Assembly: GCA_963739515.1 (NCBI GenBank)
Contig: CAVUAO010000001.1
Coordinates: 1 to 32,774, forward strand
Length of the DNA stretch: 32,774 bases
Direction: 5' to 3'
DNA from: JBFYTX01 sp963739515
Lineage (GTDB): Bacteria; Chloroflexota; Dehalococcoidia; Dehalococcoidales; RBG-16-60-22
Under the pieces are notes generated by a model. It saw nothing but the letters and a program-made list of their open reading frames with translations. It ran no database searches and had not been told where the DNA came from. Below, piece by piece: positions 1-7,584 of the stretch. How positions within the stretch are numbered: position 1 is the first letter of the stretch; each line of letters opens with the position of its first letter. A program made the position numbers and the translations under genes.

Positions 1-30
1 TCCCCTGCTCTACCACTGAGCTACGCTACC
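1..30 (-). tRNA. tRNA, 5' part only (runs off the window)
   Basis: Read on the minus strand from 30 downwards, the sequence fits the 5' half of a tRNA: a 7-nt acceptor arm GGTAGCG, then T8-A9, a D stem GCTC/GAGC closing the loop AGTGGTA, base 26 A, and the first strand of the anticodon stem, GGGGA. The window ends before the anticodon, so the amino acid cannot be named. A promoter with consensus -35 lies directly upstream. Confidence 0.85.
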
Positions 31-39
31 AGCATAAAA

Positions 40-69
40 AATATAACATCAATACAATCGGAGTGTCAA
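40..69 (-). promoter_or_regulatory. sigma70-type promoter of the tRNA gene
   Basis: On the minus strand TTGACA (64-69) is followed after 18 nt by TATATT (40-45), which places the transcript start a few bases before the mature tRNA end at 30. The -35 box overlaps the last codons of the upstream ATPase remnant. Confidence 0.6.
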
Positions 70-1146
70 TGCCGTTTGATAATGTGAATGCTCACCGCTT
101 TGAAGGTGGCATATACCTGCTTTCGCTTGGCCAGTCCCAGTTCGTCGGCGGACTTTCGAGTGACTAGGGCCACCAGCGGAAAACCGCAGTCTATCTCAAC
201 GCGGCAGATCGGGCCATCGTACGCCGTCCAGTTTACCGTCCCCACCAGGCAGTTCCTGGCGCTGGTGCCGCATATTTTCTCTAAAGATACCGTCACATTT
301 TCCAGCCGGATACCGACGAGGACACCTTCACCGACCTTAAAATCCGCCACCGCCTCAATTACCGTGCCTTTGATATCCACGGTAATCATTTCACCTTCGT
401 TGGACGCGACCATGCCTTCGATGATATTTTCCATGCCGACGAACTCGGCCACTTCACGATTCCGCGGTGACGTAAAGACCTCCCTGGCCCCGCCTGATTG
501 GACGATTTCCCCGTTTATCAGCACGCTTATTCTGTCAGCCAGCCGCTGGCCCTGGGACATATCATGCGTCGCCATAATGACGGTAATGAGCATCCCGCTT
601 GATGACGTCCCAGACCAGGTCTTCAATCCTGTCCGCTGAAACGGGGTCGAGGTTAGCCGTCGGTTCATCAAGCAGCAGCACCTCCGGCTTGAGGGCAATC
701 GCCCGGGCAATCGCCACCCGTTGCACCTCCCCGCCCGATAATGTCCGGGCATTACGTTCTTATAATCGGCGAGACCCACCGTCTCCAGAATACTCTCCAC
801 TTTCTCGCGGGTTAGCCGGGTTTCCATCCGCGCCATTTCAGGCCGTAAGCCACGTTTTCATAAACACTCGTATTGAAAACCACCGGTTTCTGGAGCACGA
901 AAGCCATGGCCGGCGTGCGGCCAGCCGCGCTCTTTCGGAACTAGTCACGTCAACGTCGTTAAAGAGTATCCGGCCCGCGGCGGGCTTATCCAGCATGTCG
1001 ATAAGGCGTAACAGCGTAGTCTTGCCCGCCCCGGTGGGGCCAATCAGCGCGAAGACCTGGCCGCGGTCAATCCTGACGTTGATGTTCTTCAGGATGTCCC
1101 GTCCTTCCCGTTTTTGCCACACATTTTCTGTTTCGATGAAAGACAT
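66..1146 (-). pseudogene. tupC: tungstate/molybdate ABC transporter ATP-binding protein, frameshifted
   Basis: This is the ATPase of the tup-type oxyanion importer. No single frame spans it, but every ABC motif is present when frames are joined: Walker A GPTGAGKT near 1020-1040, the Q-loop LQKP around 890, signature LSGGE near 735, Walker B LLLDEP near 675 and the switch THD near 560. The C-terminal third, about 66-420, fits a TOBE/Mop-like oxyanion-sensing domain. Frame changes fall near 910, 838, 750 and 598. The first three look like loss of one base each; the last looks like gain of one or loss of two. No other stop codons or motif losses are seen, so decay is recent, or there is a local sequence error. 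The start ATG overlaps the tupB stop (TAATG), as expected for a coupled operon. The name tupC rests on the neighbours tupA and tupB; other oxyanion-type ATPases are close relatives. Confidence 0.85.
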
Positions 1147-1835
1147 TACCGCCTCTGCTGTATCCGGTTCAAAATAAGGTTAATCACCAGAGCGATGACG
1201 ATAAGGATTATCCCCAGCGCCATCGACAGTTCCCAGTCGCCCTGGGATGTTTCCAGAGAAATGGCCGTGGTGATAACCCGGGTAAAACCTTTGATATTGC
1301 CGCCGACCATGAGGGCCAGCCCCACCTCCGAAATGGCTCGCCCGAAAGCCAGGATGACGGCCGCCATGACGGCAAAGCGCGCTTCCCTCATGACGACAAA
1401 GACCGTTTGCCAGCCGCTGGCTCCAAGGGAGCGCGCGGTATCCGTAATCGTGCGGTCGATGCCGCTGAAAGCGGAGATGGTCAACCCGAGCAATATGGGC
1501 ATGACCAGCAATATCTGCCCGATGACCATGACCGTCGGGGTGAAAAGCAGGTTGAGTCCGCCCAGCGGCCCCGACCGTGAAAAAAGCACAAAAACAAAAA
1601 GCCCTACGGTGACCGTCGGGACGCTATAGAATGTCTGGATGAGGCTGATTAAAAGCCTTTTACCGGGGAAACTGCGGAAATGGATAAAGCTGCCGAGGGG
1701 CAGGCTGATTATCGAGGCAAGCAGGACTGAAGTAATAGAAATCCTCAGTGACAGCCCCGCGATGGCCATCACCTCCGGGTTAAAGGTAAATATTAGTTCG
1801 AAAGCCTTGAGCAGGCCCTGCCATATTGCCGACAA
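1146..1835 (-). CDS. tupB: tungstate ABC transporter permease TupB
   Basis: Inner-membrane permease of a TupABC-type tungstate importer, 229 residues, which is normal for the family. Several hydrophobic segments are visible (about residues 22-48, 60-85, 100-122, 152-180 and 203-223). The EAA loop that contacts the ATPase runs at about residues 132-160, with the pattern DTARSLGAS...REARFAVMAA...GRAISEVG. The start is TTG at 1833-1835; an in-frame TAA lies 6 nt upstream and no good Shine-Dalgarno is present, so translation may be weak or depend on tupA. The stop overlaps the ATPase start by one base. The gene itself is intact, in contrast to its ATPase partner. Molybdate permeases are similar; tungstate is preferred because the binding protein is TupA-like. 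Confidence 0.88.
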   Translation of the reverse strand: MSAIWQGLLKAFELIFTFNPEVMAIAGLSLRISITSVLLASIISLPLGSFIHFRSFPGKRLLISLIQTFYSVPTVTVGLFVFVLFSRSGPLGGLNLLFTPTVMVIGQILLVMPILLGLTISAFSGIDRTITDTARSLGASGWQTVFVVMREARFAVMAAVILAFGRAISEVGLALMVGGNIKGFTRVITTAISLETSQGDWELSMALGIILIVIALVINLILNRIQQRR

Positions 1836-1866
1836 TCTAACTTAGAACCCCATCATAGATTATACA

Positions 1867-1893
1867 CCCCCTCTCCCCGAGGGGGAGAGGGGG
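1867..1893. repeat. perfect G/C palindrome between tupA and tupB
   Basis: Twelve-base arms CCCCCTCTCCCC (1867-1878) and GGGGAGAGGGGG (1882-1893) enclose a 3-nt loop. On the tup mRNA strand no T-run follows, so it is not a standard terminator. Its design (perfect stem, 3-nt loop) matches other palindromes in this window. Confidence 0.85.
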
Positions 1894-1914
1894 CAATTTT
1901 ATTGATTAATTCTC

Positions 1915-2850
1915 TTATGACGAAGGTTCGTGCCCGAAGCAGGGGGTGAAAAGCTGCAGACCGTATTCTTTAACGCCGTACTTGCCGATGAGGTCCTGTA
2001 TCTCCGGGGAGGTGAGGAAGGCAATAAGATTGTTAGCCATCGCGAGATTTTTAACCACCGTAACTTTCTGCGGATTAACGGCGATGACGGAATACACGTT
2101 GAGCAGTATCGCGCCTTGGTCCACGATCGGCACGAGGTTCAGTTTACTCTTGTAAGACAGATAAGTGCCCATATCGGACAAAGTGTAGGCCAGCTTCTCG
2201 TTCGCCATTTGCAGCGTCGGCCCCATGCCCAGACCCGCTTCGATGTACCAGGCTCCGGCCTTTTCGACGGTGGGGTAATCATAACCGGCGGCCGCCCATA
2301 TCGCTTTCTCTTTGGATTGCGTCCCCGAGTTATCGCCCCGGGAAATAAACGTGCCTTTACCCGTTGTGAACAATGTTTTAAAGGCATTCTCCGGGGTCAT
2401 GCCCTTAATGCCGCCCGGGTCGCTGGCCGGGCCAACGATAAGGAAGTAGTTATAGGCGAAAGGGACCCGTTCGACGCCGTAGTTATCGGAAACGAACTTC
2501 AACTCGTTGGGCTTGTCATGGATGGTGATGGCATCCACATCGCCCCTCTTGCCGTAATCGAAAGCGGCGCCGCTGCCCAGGGACAGGATGTCCATCTCGA
2601 CGTTATATTTCTTTTCAAACATGGGCTCGAGGTACCCCCAGAGTCCGGTATCGTAAAGGCTGGTGGTAGTGGCTACCCGGAACCTCGCCTTGGCGGCCAG
2701 AGGGGGCACGTCGGTGGGGGTCGGCGAAATTGAAGGTGAAGGTGTGGGCGTCGCCTTGGCGCCGCAGCCCGGCAGTACGGAAAACAGTACCGCAATGACG
2801 GCGACTATTGCCAGAATTTTTAGCAATTTTCCAGCATTTTTTAATTCCAT
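1915..2850 (-). CDS. tupA: tungstate-binding lipoprotein TupA
   Basis: Substrate-binding lipoprotein of a tungstate ABC importer, 311 residues. It begins with a charged n-region and hydrophobic core, then a lipobox LPGC, so Cys29 is the likely lipidated residue. A Ser/Thr/Pro-rich linker (about 32-50) follows. The mature part opens with TTTSLYDTGL, the oxyanion-loop motif of TupA proteins, and later has FISRGDNSGTQSKE and GLGMGPTLQMANEK, also typical of the family. A strong Shine-Dalgarno GAGGAGG precedes the ATG at 2848-2850. The gene heads the operon tupA-tupB-tupC and has its own promoter. Known family role: high-affinity capture of tungstate for tungsten cofactor enzymes. Specificity over molybdate is inferred from motifs only. 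Confidence 0.92.
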   Translation of the reverse strand: MELKNAGKLLKILAIVAVIAVLFSVLPGCGAKATPTPSPSISPTPTDVPPLAAKARFRVATTTSLYDTGLWGYLEPMFEKKYNVEMDILSLGSGAAFDYGKRGDVDAITIHDKPNELKFVSDNYGVERVPFAYNYFLIVGPASDPGGIKGMTPENAFKTLFTTGKGTFISRGDNSGTQSKEKAIWAAAGYDYPTVEKAGAWYIEAGLGMGPTLQMANEKLAYTLSDMGTYLSYKSKLNLVPIVDQGAILLNVYSVIAVNPQKVTVVKNLAMANNLIAFLTSPEIQDLIGKYGVKEYGLQLFTPCFGHEPSS

Positions 2851-2929
2851 AAAACCTCCTCTTTCATTCTGGAAATTTTTATTTTGTTATCAGCTGGCTA
2901 TAAAGTGTAATTATTATATTAGTACAATT

Positions 2930-2958
2930 ATTATAACATCTAATCGGACGTTTTTCAA
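2930..2958 (-). promoter_or_regulatory. promoter of tupA
   Basis: On the minus strand TTGAAA (2953-2958) and TATAAT (2930-2935) are separated by 17 nt, a near-consensus sigma70 promoter about 80 nt before the tupA start. The -10 element lies in AATTATTATA (plus-strand reading, 2926-2935), which recurs at 2909-2918. The second copy sits just downstream of the predicted start and may be an operator half or a second -10. Confidence 0.65.
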
Positions 2959-2963
2959 ATGTT

Positions 2964-2993
2964 TTGACGGAAGGGTAAACGTTTTGCTAAAAT
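2964..2993 (+). promoter_or_regulatory. promoter of the reductase-thiolase pair
   Basis: TTGACG (2964-2969) and TAAAAT (2988-2993) are 18 nt apart, with an extended -10 TGC directly before the hexamer. It lies back to back with the tupA promoter and about 90 nt before the reductase start. Confidence 0.55.
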
Positions 2994-3083
2994 TCATAGT
3001 AGAATCATCTTGACTATAACTTTGAACAGCCAGAACCTCGCTTCAGACGCTGGCTACTCCGAGAAAAATAAAGGAGAGCGCTA

Positions 3084-3842
3084 ATGAGCCTTCAAGACAA
3101 GGTGGCCATGGTTACCGGCGGGTCGCACGGACTGGGCATAAACCATTGCCTGTCTCTCGCCCGAGCGGGCTGTCATGTGGCGGTTATCGGCTATAGCCAC
3201 ATGGAAAAAGCCAAAGAGGTAGCTGCCGAAATCGCCGCCATGGGAAGGAAATCCCTGGCCATCAGAATGGATGTCTCTAACTTCGACGAAGTCCAGGCGG
3301 GCATACAACAGGTGGAGAAAGAGCTTGGCCCCGTCGAAATCCTCATCAACAACGCCGCCACCGGCATCGTGCGGGCGGTGGTTACCGCCAAAACGAAAAT
3401 CCAGGACTGGGCCAGGGACTTAAGCGTCAATCTGACGGGACCTTTCAACACCATCAGGTGCGTCCTGCCGAGCATGATGGAGCGCGGCTGGGGACGTATC
3501 ATTAACATTGCCTCGATTACCGGCACCATGGGCGGCGCCGGCCAGTGCAGCTATGCCGCCACCAAGGCAGGACTCATCGGTCTTACCAAAACAGTCGCCC
3601 TGGAAGCCGCCCGCAAAGGCGTGACCTGCAATGCCCTCGTCCTGGGGGTGATTAATGGCGGGGCTTTCCACGAGGTCGCCCCGGAATTCCAGGAACGTAT
3701 CGTGAAAACCCTGGCCATGCGGCGCCCCGGCACGCCCCAGGAACTCAGCAATGTCGTAGTTTTCCTCGCGTCTGAAGAATCGAGCTATCTGACCGGGGAA
3801 GCCATCGAGGTCAGCGGCGGCGCTAACCTGTTTACTTTCTAA
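3084..3842 (+). CDS. short-chain dehydrogenase/reductase, FabG/PhaB-like
   Basis: Cytoplasmic NAD(P)H-dependent oxidoreductase of the classical SDR family, 252 residues, full length. The cofactor motif TGGSHGLG is at residues 11-18, NNAA at 89-92, the structural Asn of SVNLTG at about 116, and the catalytic Ser144, Tyr157 and Lys161 sit in the order expected for SDRs (S...YAATK). A Shine-Dalgarno AAAGGAG lies 8 nt before the ATG. Its immediate downstream neighbour is a thiolase, which suggests that it reduces acetoacetyl-CoA to 3-hydroxybutyryl-CoA, or runs the reverse. This pairing is the main argument for substrate; the sequence alone would also fit a 3-oxoacyl-ACP reductase or another alcohol dehydrogenase. 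Confidence 0.85.
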   Translation: MSLQDKVAMVTGGSHGLGINHCLSLARAGCHVAVIGYSHMEKAKEVAAEIAAMGRKSLAIRMDVSNFDEVQAGIQQVEKELGPVEILINNAATGIVRAVVTAKTKIQDWARDLSVNLTGPFNTIRCVLPSMMERGWGRIINIASITGTMGGAGQCSYAATKAGLIGLTKTVALEAARKGVTCNALVLGVINGGAFHEVAPEFQERIVKTLAMRRPGTPQELSNVVVFLASEESSYLTGEAIEVSGGANLFTF

Positions 3843-3914
3843 AAACCATTCTCTATTCCATCAAGGAAAAACGCGGGTGTTTGACACGGATATCCGAACG
3901 AGAGGAGAAAACTT

Positions 3915-5186
3915 ATGAGTGATGTCGTCATCGTGAGCGGCGTGAGGACGGCCATCGGCAATTACGGGGGTGCGTTACAGGACGTACCGGCGGTAAAACT
4001 GGGCAGCGTCGTTATTCAGGGTGCCTTAAGAAAGGCCGGCCTGAAACCGAAGGGGGATACGAGTAACGCCCCGGAAGCCCTCAAGGGCGCGGGACTTATC
4101 GAGCTGGAAAAGCAATACGCCCGGTGGGAAGGTTCTCTCCAGGAGGTCCTGGTGGACGAGGTCATCATGGGTAACGTCCTCCAGGCCGGCCAGGGGCAAA
4201 ACCCCGCGCGCCAGGCGGCGATTTATGCCGGCGTGCCGAAAGAAGTGAACGCCTTCACGGTAAACAAAATCTGCGCCTCCGGCATGAAGGCGGTAGCGCT
4301 GGCCGCTCAGGCGATTAAAGCCGGCGACGCCGAGGTCATCGTGGCGGGCGGCATTGAAAACATGAGCTCCGTCCCCTACTACGTCCCCAAGATGAGGTGG
4401 GGAGCCAGGATGTTCAACGCGGAAATGGTCGACGGCATGGTGCACGACGGTCTCTGGGAGATATTTTATAACTACCACATGGGCGTGACCTCGGAAAACA
4501 TCGCCGTGAAGTTCGGCATCTCCCGGAAAGAGCAGGACGAGTTTGCGCTGGAAAGCAATAACCGCGCCCTGGCGGCCATTAAAAACGGCACTTTTAAAGA
4601 AGAAATCGTGCCTGTGGAAATTAAGGTCAAGCGGGAGACCAAATTATTCGATACCGATGAGCACCCCCGGGAGACCTCCGTGGAGCTCCTGGGCAAGCTG
4701 CCTACGGTGTTCAAAGCCGACGGCGGCGTTACCGCCGGCAACGCCTCGGCAATTACCGATGCCGGTGCCGCCCTGGTGGTGATGTCAGCCAGGAAAGCGA
4801 AAGAACTGGGGTTAAAGCCGATGGCGACCATTAAAGCTTATGCTACGGGCGGCGTCGACCCCGCTTATATGGGACTGGGCGTCGTGCCCGCTACCAGGAA
4901 AGCCCTCAAGCTGGCGGGAGTCACGCTGAAAGACATCGACTATATTGAGCTTAATGAAGCCTTCGCCTCGCAGTCCATCGGTTGTATCCGCGAGCTGAAT
5001 ATAGATATGAGCAAGACGAACCTGCACGGCGGCGGTATCTCGCTGGGTCACCCCATCGGCTGCACCGGCGCCAGGATTCTGGTCACGCTCGCCCATGAAA
5101 TGGCGCGACGCAATCTCAAGCTCGGCCTGGCGACGCTATGCATCGGCGGCGGCCAGGGAATGGCGATGATAATCGAGCGGAAGTAA
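3915..5186 (+). CDS. acetyl-CoA acetyltransferase (thiolase)
   Basis: Thiolase that condenses or cleaves acyl-CoA thioesters, most likely acetoacetyl-CoA to and from two acetyl-CoA. It is 423 residues; typical family members are about 390-400. The nucleophile Cys120 sits in NKICASGMKAV, His379 in SLGHPIGCTGAR and the second catalytic Cys409 in CIGGGQGM, so the active site is complete. The extra length is an acidic and charged stretch at about residues 45-76 (from DTSNAPEALKGAG to WEGSLQEV), which pushes the nucleophile from the usual position near 89 to 120. The Shine-Dalgarno GAGAGGAG lies upstream of the ATG. The gap to the reductase is 72 nt, so they are probably co-transcribed, and a strong terminator follows. 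Confidence 0.92.
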   Translation: MSDVVIVSGVRTAIGNYGGALQDVPAVKLGSVVIQGALRKAGLKPKGDTSNAPEALKGAGLIELEKQYARWEGSLQEVLVDEVIMGNVLQAGQGQNPARQAAIYAGVPKEVNAFTVNKICASGMKAVALAAQAIKAGDAEVIVAGGIENMSSVPYYVPKMRWGARMFNAEMVDGMVHDGLWEIFYNYHMGVTSENIAVKFGISRKEQDEFALESNNRALAAIKNGTFKEEIVPVEIKVKRETKLFDTDEHPRETSVELLGKLPTVFKADGGVTAGNASAITDAGAALVVMSARKAKELGLKPMATIKAYATGGVDPAYMGLGVVPATRKALKLAGVTLKDIDYIELNEAFASQSIGCIRELNIDMSKTNLHGGGISLGHPIGCTGARILVTLAHEMARRNLKLGLATLCIGGGQGMAMIIERK

Positions 5187-5209
5187 AAAAACACATCGTT
5201 AAAAGGGGG

Positions 5210-5248
5210 GGGGCGGCGGCTGGTTCAGCCGCCGCCCCTTTTATTTTC
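5210..5248. terminator. rho-independent terminator, probably bidirectional
   Basis: A perfect 12-bp stem GGGGCGGCGGCT (5210-5221) / AGCCGCCGCCCC (5227-5238) with a 5-nt loop is followed by TTTTATTTT. A run AAAA lies before the G-rich arm, so the minus strand also reads stem plus T-run. It ends the thiolase transcript and can end the convergent small gene. Confidence 0.92.
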
Positions 5249-5260
5249 GCGTCAGGGGAA

Positions 5261-5593
5261 TTATCTGGGCGCGCCGGCCATCATCTTCTCGGCTGCTTTG
5301 AGGCTTTCAAGATAAGCTTTCATCAATTCTTCCATATCAGCCAGAGGATAAATCTCCTGGTCATAATACGTTAGAATAGGGCTCGCGAGCTGGTCTTTCA
5401 CCCATTCTTCGACACTTTTATAGTCGAGGATAACCGCGATGCAGCCCGCGGGTGAAACATAACTTTCCAGGGCTTTCCCATCCTTCTTCATCTGCTTCAT
5501 GGCAGTCATGGTTATCTCCAGGAGTTGCCGGGTAACAGCCGGCGGAAGTGTCGTTAGTGTATCCTTCGGTTTGCCGATAGCCAGAAATTTCAT
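5261..5593 (-). CDS. small protein of unknown function, possible dimeric alpha/beta barrel
   Basis: A 110-residue soluble protein. The start was set at ATG 5591-5593 because a strong GGAGGAG lies just upstream; the open frame continues 25 codons further without a good site. It opens with MKFLAIGKPKD, then an amphipathic helix, a segment with SPAGCIAVILDYKSVEEW, and a long C-terminal helix rich in Lys, Glu and Leu. The beta-alpha-beta order and length resemble small ferredoxin-like dimeric alpha/beta-barrel proteins such as muconolactone isomerase-like or YCII-like families, but no catalytic motif is recognised and I assign no function. It is a single gene converging on the thiolase. Confidence 0.65.
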   Translation of the reverse strand: MKFLAIGKPKDTLTTLPPAVTRQLLEITMTAMKQMKKDGKALESYVSPAGCIAVILDYKSVEEWVKDQLASPILTYYDQEIYPLADMEELMKAYLESLKAAEKMMAGAPR

Positions 5594-5905
5594 TTTCTCC
5601 TCCTTCTTTTGATAAATATCGGATAACAAAATTGTCACGTTTACCGTAGATTCACACCACCTCCCCATTACTTATTCAGGATCCGCATAAATAAAAAGGA
5701 CACCACCTGCCAGACTTTTTCTAGCAGCCGCGGTGCCCTGATTAACCATCTCGCCTCCCCATGACCCCCCGCCATATTTTTAAAATTCGAAATTCGGGAC
5801 TCTATCTTATAACCCTTTATCCCGCTTGTCAATACCCCCGGGCTATTCTCAATATTATGTAACTGTGCTAAAATATATTAACAATTAAGATTATTGAGGT
5901 CACAC
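5594..5905. other. intergenic region with long imperfect hairpin and divergent starts
   Basis: This 312-bp gap holds the leader of the small minus-strand gene and the promoter of the CorA-like gene. At 5698-5738 a long imperfect inverted repeat pairs GGACACC (5698-5704) with GGTGCCC (5732-5738) and CTGCCAG (5707-5713) with CTAGCAG (5721-5727), allowing G-T pairs. No coding frame is convincing. Confidence 0.5.
5846..5874 (+). promoter_or_regulatory. putative extended -10 promoter of the corA-like gene
   Basis: TGC followed by TAAAAT (5869-5874) forms an extended -10. The -35 position (5846-5851, TTCTCA, 17-nt spacer) matches consensus only in part. The start codon is about 30 nt downstream. 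Confidence 0.45.
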
Positions 5906-6904
5906 ATGGCGAAAATACTGGGATGGCACCGGGCACCGGACAGGAATAAAGAAGACCAGGCAGAACCGGCGGCTTCCGGAGCGTTAAATATCGAGACGAT
6001 TACCTATGGCGATTTAACCTGGGTAAATATCGAATTGCCGACGAAGCGGGAAATAGAATGGCTGGCCCAAAATTATCAATTCCACCAAATGGCTCTGGAT
6101 GACTGCATGAGCCGCAAGCAGATTTCCAAACTGGATGTTTATCCGGGCTATCTATTTTTTGTTTTTCACTATCCCCTCTACCATAAGGAGACCCGCATCG
6201 CCACCAAGCAGCAATGGTCGGCGTTTATCGGCGAAAACTACCTGGTGACCGTCCACACGGGAGAGTTGAAAACTACCATGGCGCTCTTCCGCGATTGCCA
6301 GGCTAATGAAGCGTCCCGTAAAGAATATCTCAGCGGCGGTTCCGGCTTTTTGCTCTACACTATCTTGGACCGCGCGATTGATGCCTACTTCCCCGTTCTC
6401 GATAAAATACTCAGCCTTATGGAGGACCTGGAAGACATCGTCTTCGATGAAACAGTTGAGGCGGCCAAAGAAATCAGTATCGTAAGGAGAGATATCATCA
6501 CCCAGCGGGCGGTCATGTTCCCCACTCGTACTATATTTATCGAAATGGAAAACAAGCTTAAACGCTTCAGTAAAGTGGACGTGACTGCCCAGTATAATGA
6601 CCTTATGGACCACATTCTCAAGATATGCGAGACGCTGGATGAATGCAAAGAGATTGTCGAGGTGTTTAAGGATACGGATTTTATTCTCTCCGCCGACCGT
6701 ATTAACCGCATCGTGCGTATACTGAATATCCTGGCAACTATTCTCTTGCCCTTCCTGGTGATTTCCAGCCTATGGGGCATGAACGTCATACTGCCCTGGG
6801 GTTTACAAAAAGGAAGCCTCACGAATTTCTTCATTTTGATATTGGTGATGGGGCTGATTACCGCCGGTATGCTCATTTTCTTCCGCCGCCGCCGCTGGAT
6901 TTAG
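5906..6904 (+). CDS. corA: CorA-like divalent cation transporter
   Basis: Magnesium/cobalt channel of the CorA/MIT family, 332 residues, close to the usual 310-350. A large soluble N-terminal part with long helices is followed by two C-terminal membrane segments (about residues 270-290 and 303-323). The pore signature GMN stands at 291-293 at the end of the first one, here as WGMN instead of the common YGMN. A basic tail RRRRWI ends the protein, as in many CorA channels. The start ATG at 5906 was preferred to TTG 5894 because GAGGT lies at the right distance. The next gene begins 3 nt after the stop. Whether the cation is magnesium, cobalt or zinc cannot be told from sequence. Confidence 0.9.
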   Translation: MAKILGWHRAPDRNKEDQAEPAASGALNIETITYGDLTWVNIELPTKREIEWLAQNYQFHQMALDDCMSRKQISKLDVYPGYLFFVFHYPLYHKETRIATKQQWSAFIGENYLVTVHTGELKTTMALFRDCQANEASRKEYLSGGSGFLLYTILDRAIDAYFPVLDKILSLMEDLEDIVFDETVEAAKEISIVRRDIITQRAVMFPTRTIFIEMENKLKRFSKVDVTAQYNDLMDHILKICETLDECKEIVEVFKDTDFILSADRINRIVRILNILATILLPFLVISSLWGMNVILPWGLQKGSLTNFFILILVMGLITAGMLIFFRRRRWI

Positions 6905-6907
6905 GAA

Positions 6908-7573
6908 ATGAAAATCTCGCACCGCTTGGTGATAATCGTCGCCCTCTTTGTTACCTGCCTAATCACCGCTAATATTATTGCCGTTAAAGTAATCAGCCTG
7001 GGCCCGTTCACCCTGCCGGCCGCCATTTTCGTCTTCCCTATAAGCTATATCTTCGGCGACGTTCTTACCGAGGTCTACGGCTACCGCGTCGCGCGGAGGG
7101 TCATCTGGCTCGGCTTTGCCTGCAATCTGATTTTCGTTTTCTTCGCCTGGGTGGGGCAGGTGCTTCCTTCCGCCGGTTTCTGGGGAGGGCAGGCCGCTTA
7201 CGAGAGTATCCTGGGCTTCGCGCCCCGGCTGCTGGCGGCTTCGTTCTGCGGCTACCTGGTGGGCGAGTTCGCCAACTCCTTCGTCCTCTCGAGGATGAAA
7301 ATACTAACGCAGGGCCGCTGGCTGTGGAGCCGGACTATCGGCTCGACTATTGTGGGACAGGCACTGGATACCTCGATATTCATCACCCTGGCCTACATCG
7401 GCACGGGCGCCAATGTGCTGACCATGATATTAAACCACTGGGGCGCTAAAGTTGCCATCGAGGCTATCTGCACCCCGGCCACCTATGCCATCGTCAACTG
7501 GCTTAAACACAGGGAAGCCGTGGATACCTACGATTACCAAACGCGGTATAATCCTTTCATGATAGCGGGATAG
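6908..7573 (+). CDS. yhhQ: queuosine precursor transporter, YhhQ/VUT family
   Basis: Integral membrane protein of 221 residues with about six hydrophobic segments. The N-terminal motif SHRLVIIVALFVTCLITANI and the sequence FPISYIFGDVLTEVYGYRVARR are hallmarks of the YhhQ/VUT family, whose studied members import queuosine precursors (preQ0/preQ1) for tRNA modification. Conserved Asp, Glu and Arg in GDVLTEVYG and the later GQALDTSIF support the call. It starts 3 nt after corA with AGGAA overlapping the corA end, so the two are translated from one transcript. No queuosine gene is in the window. Confidence 0.9.
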   Translation: MKISHRLVIIVALFVTCLITANIIAVKVISLGPFTLPAAIFVFPISYIFGDVLTEVYGYRVARRVIWLGFACNLIFVFFAWVGQVLPSAGFWGGQAAYESILGFAPRLLAASFCGYLVGEFANSFVLSRMKILTQGRWLWSRTIGSTIVGQALDTSIFITLAYIGTGANVLTMILNHWGAKVAIEAICTPATYAIVNWLKHREAVDTYDYQTRYNPFMIAG

Positions 7574-7584
7574 GAGCGGTCATC

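Noticed and set aside
88..639. 183-residue plus-strand frame opposite the broken ATPase
   Set aside because: The minus strand carries clear ABC and TOBE motifs; this is a shadow.
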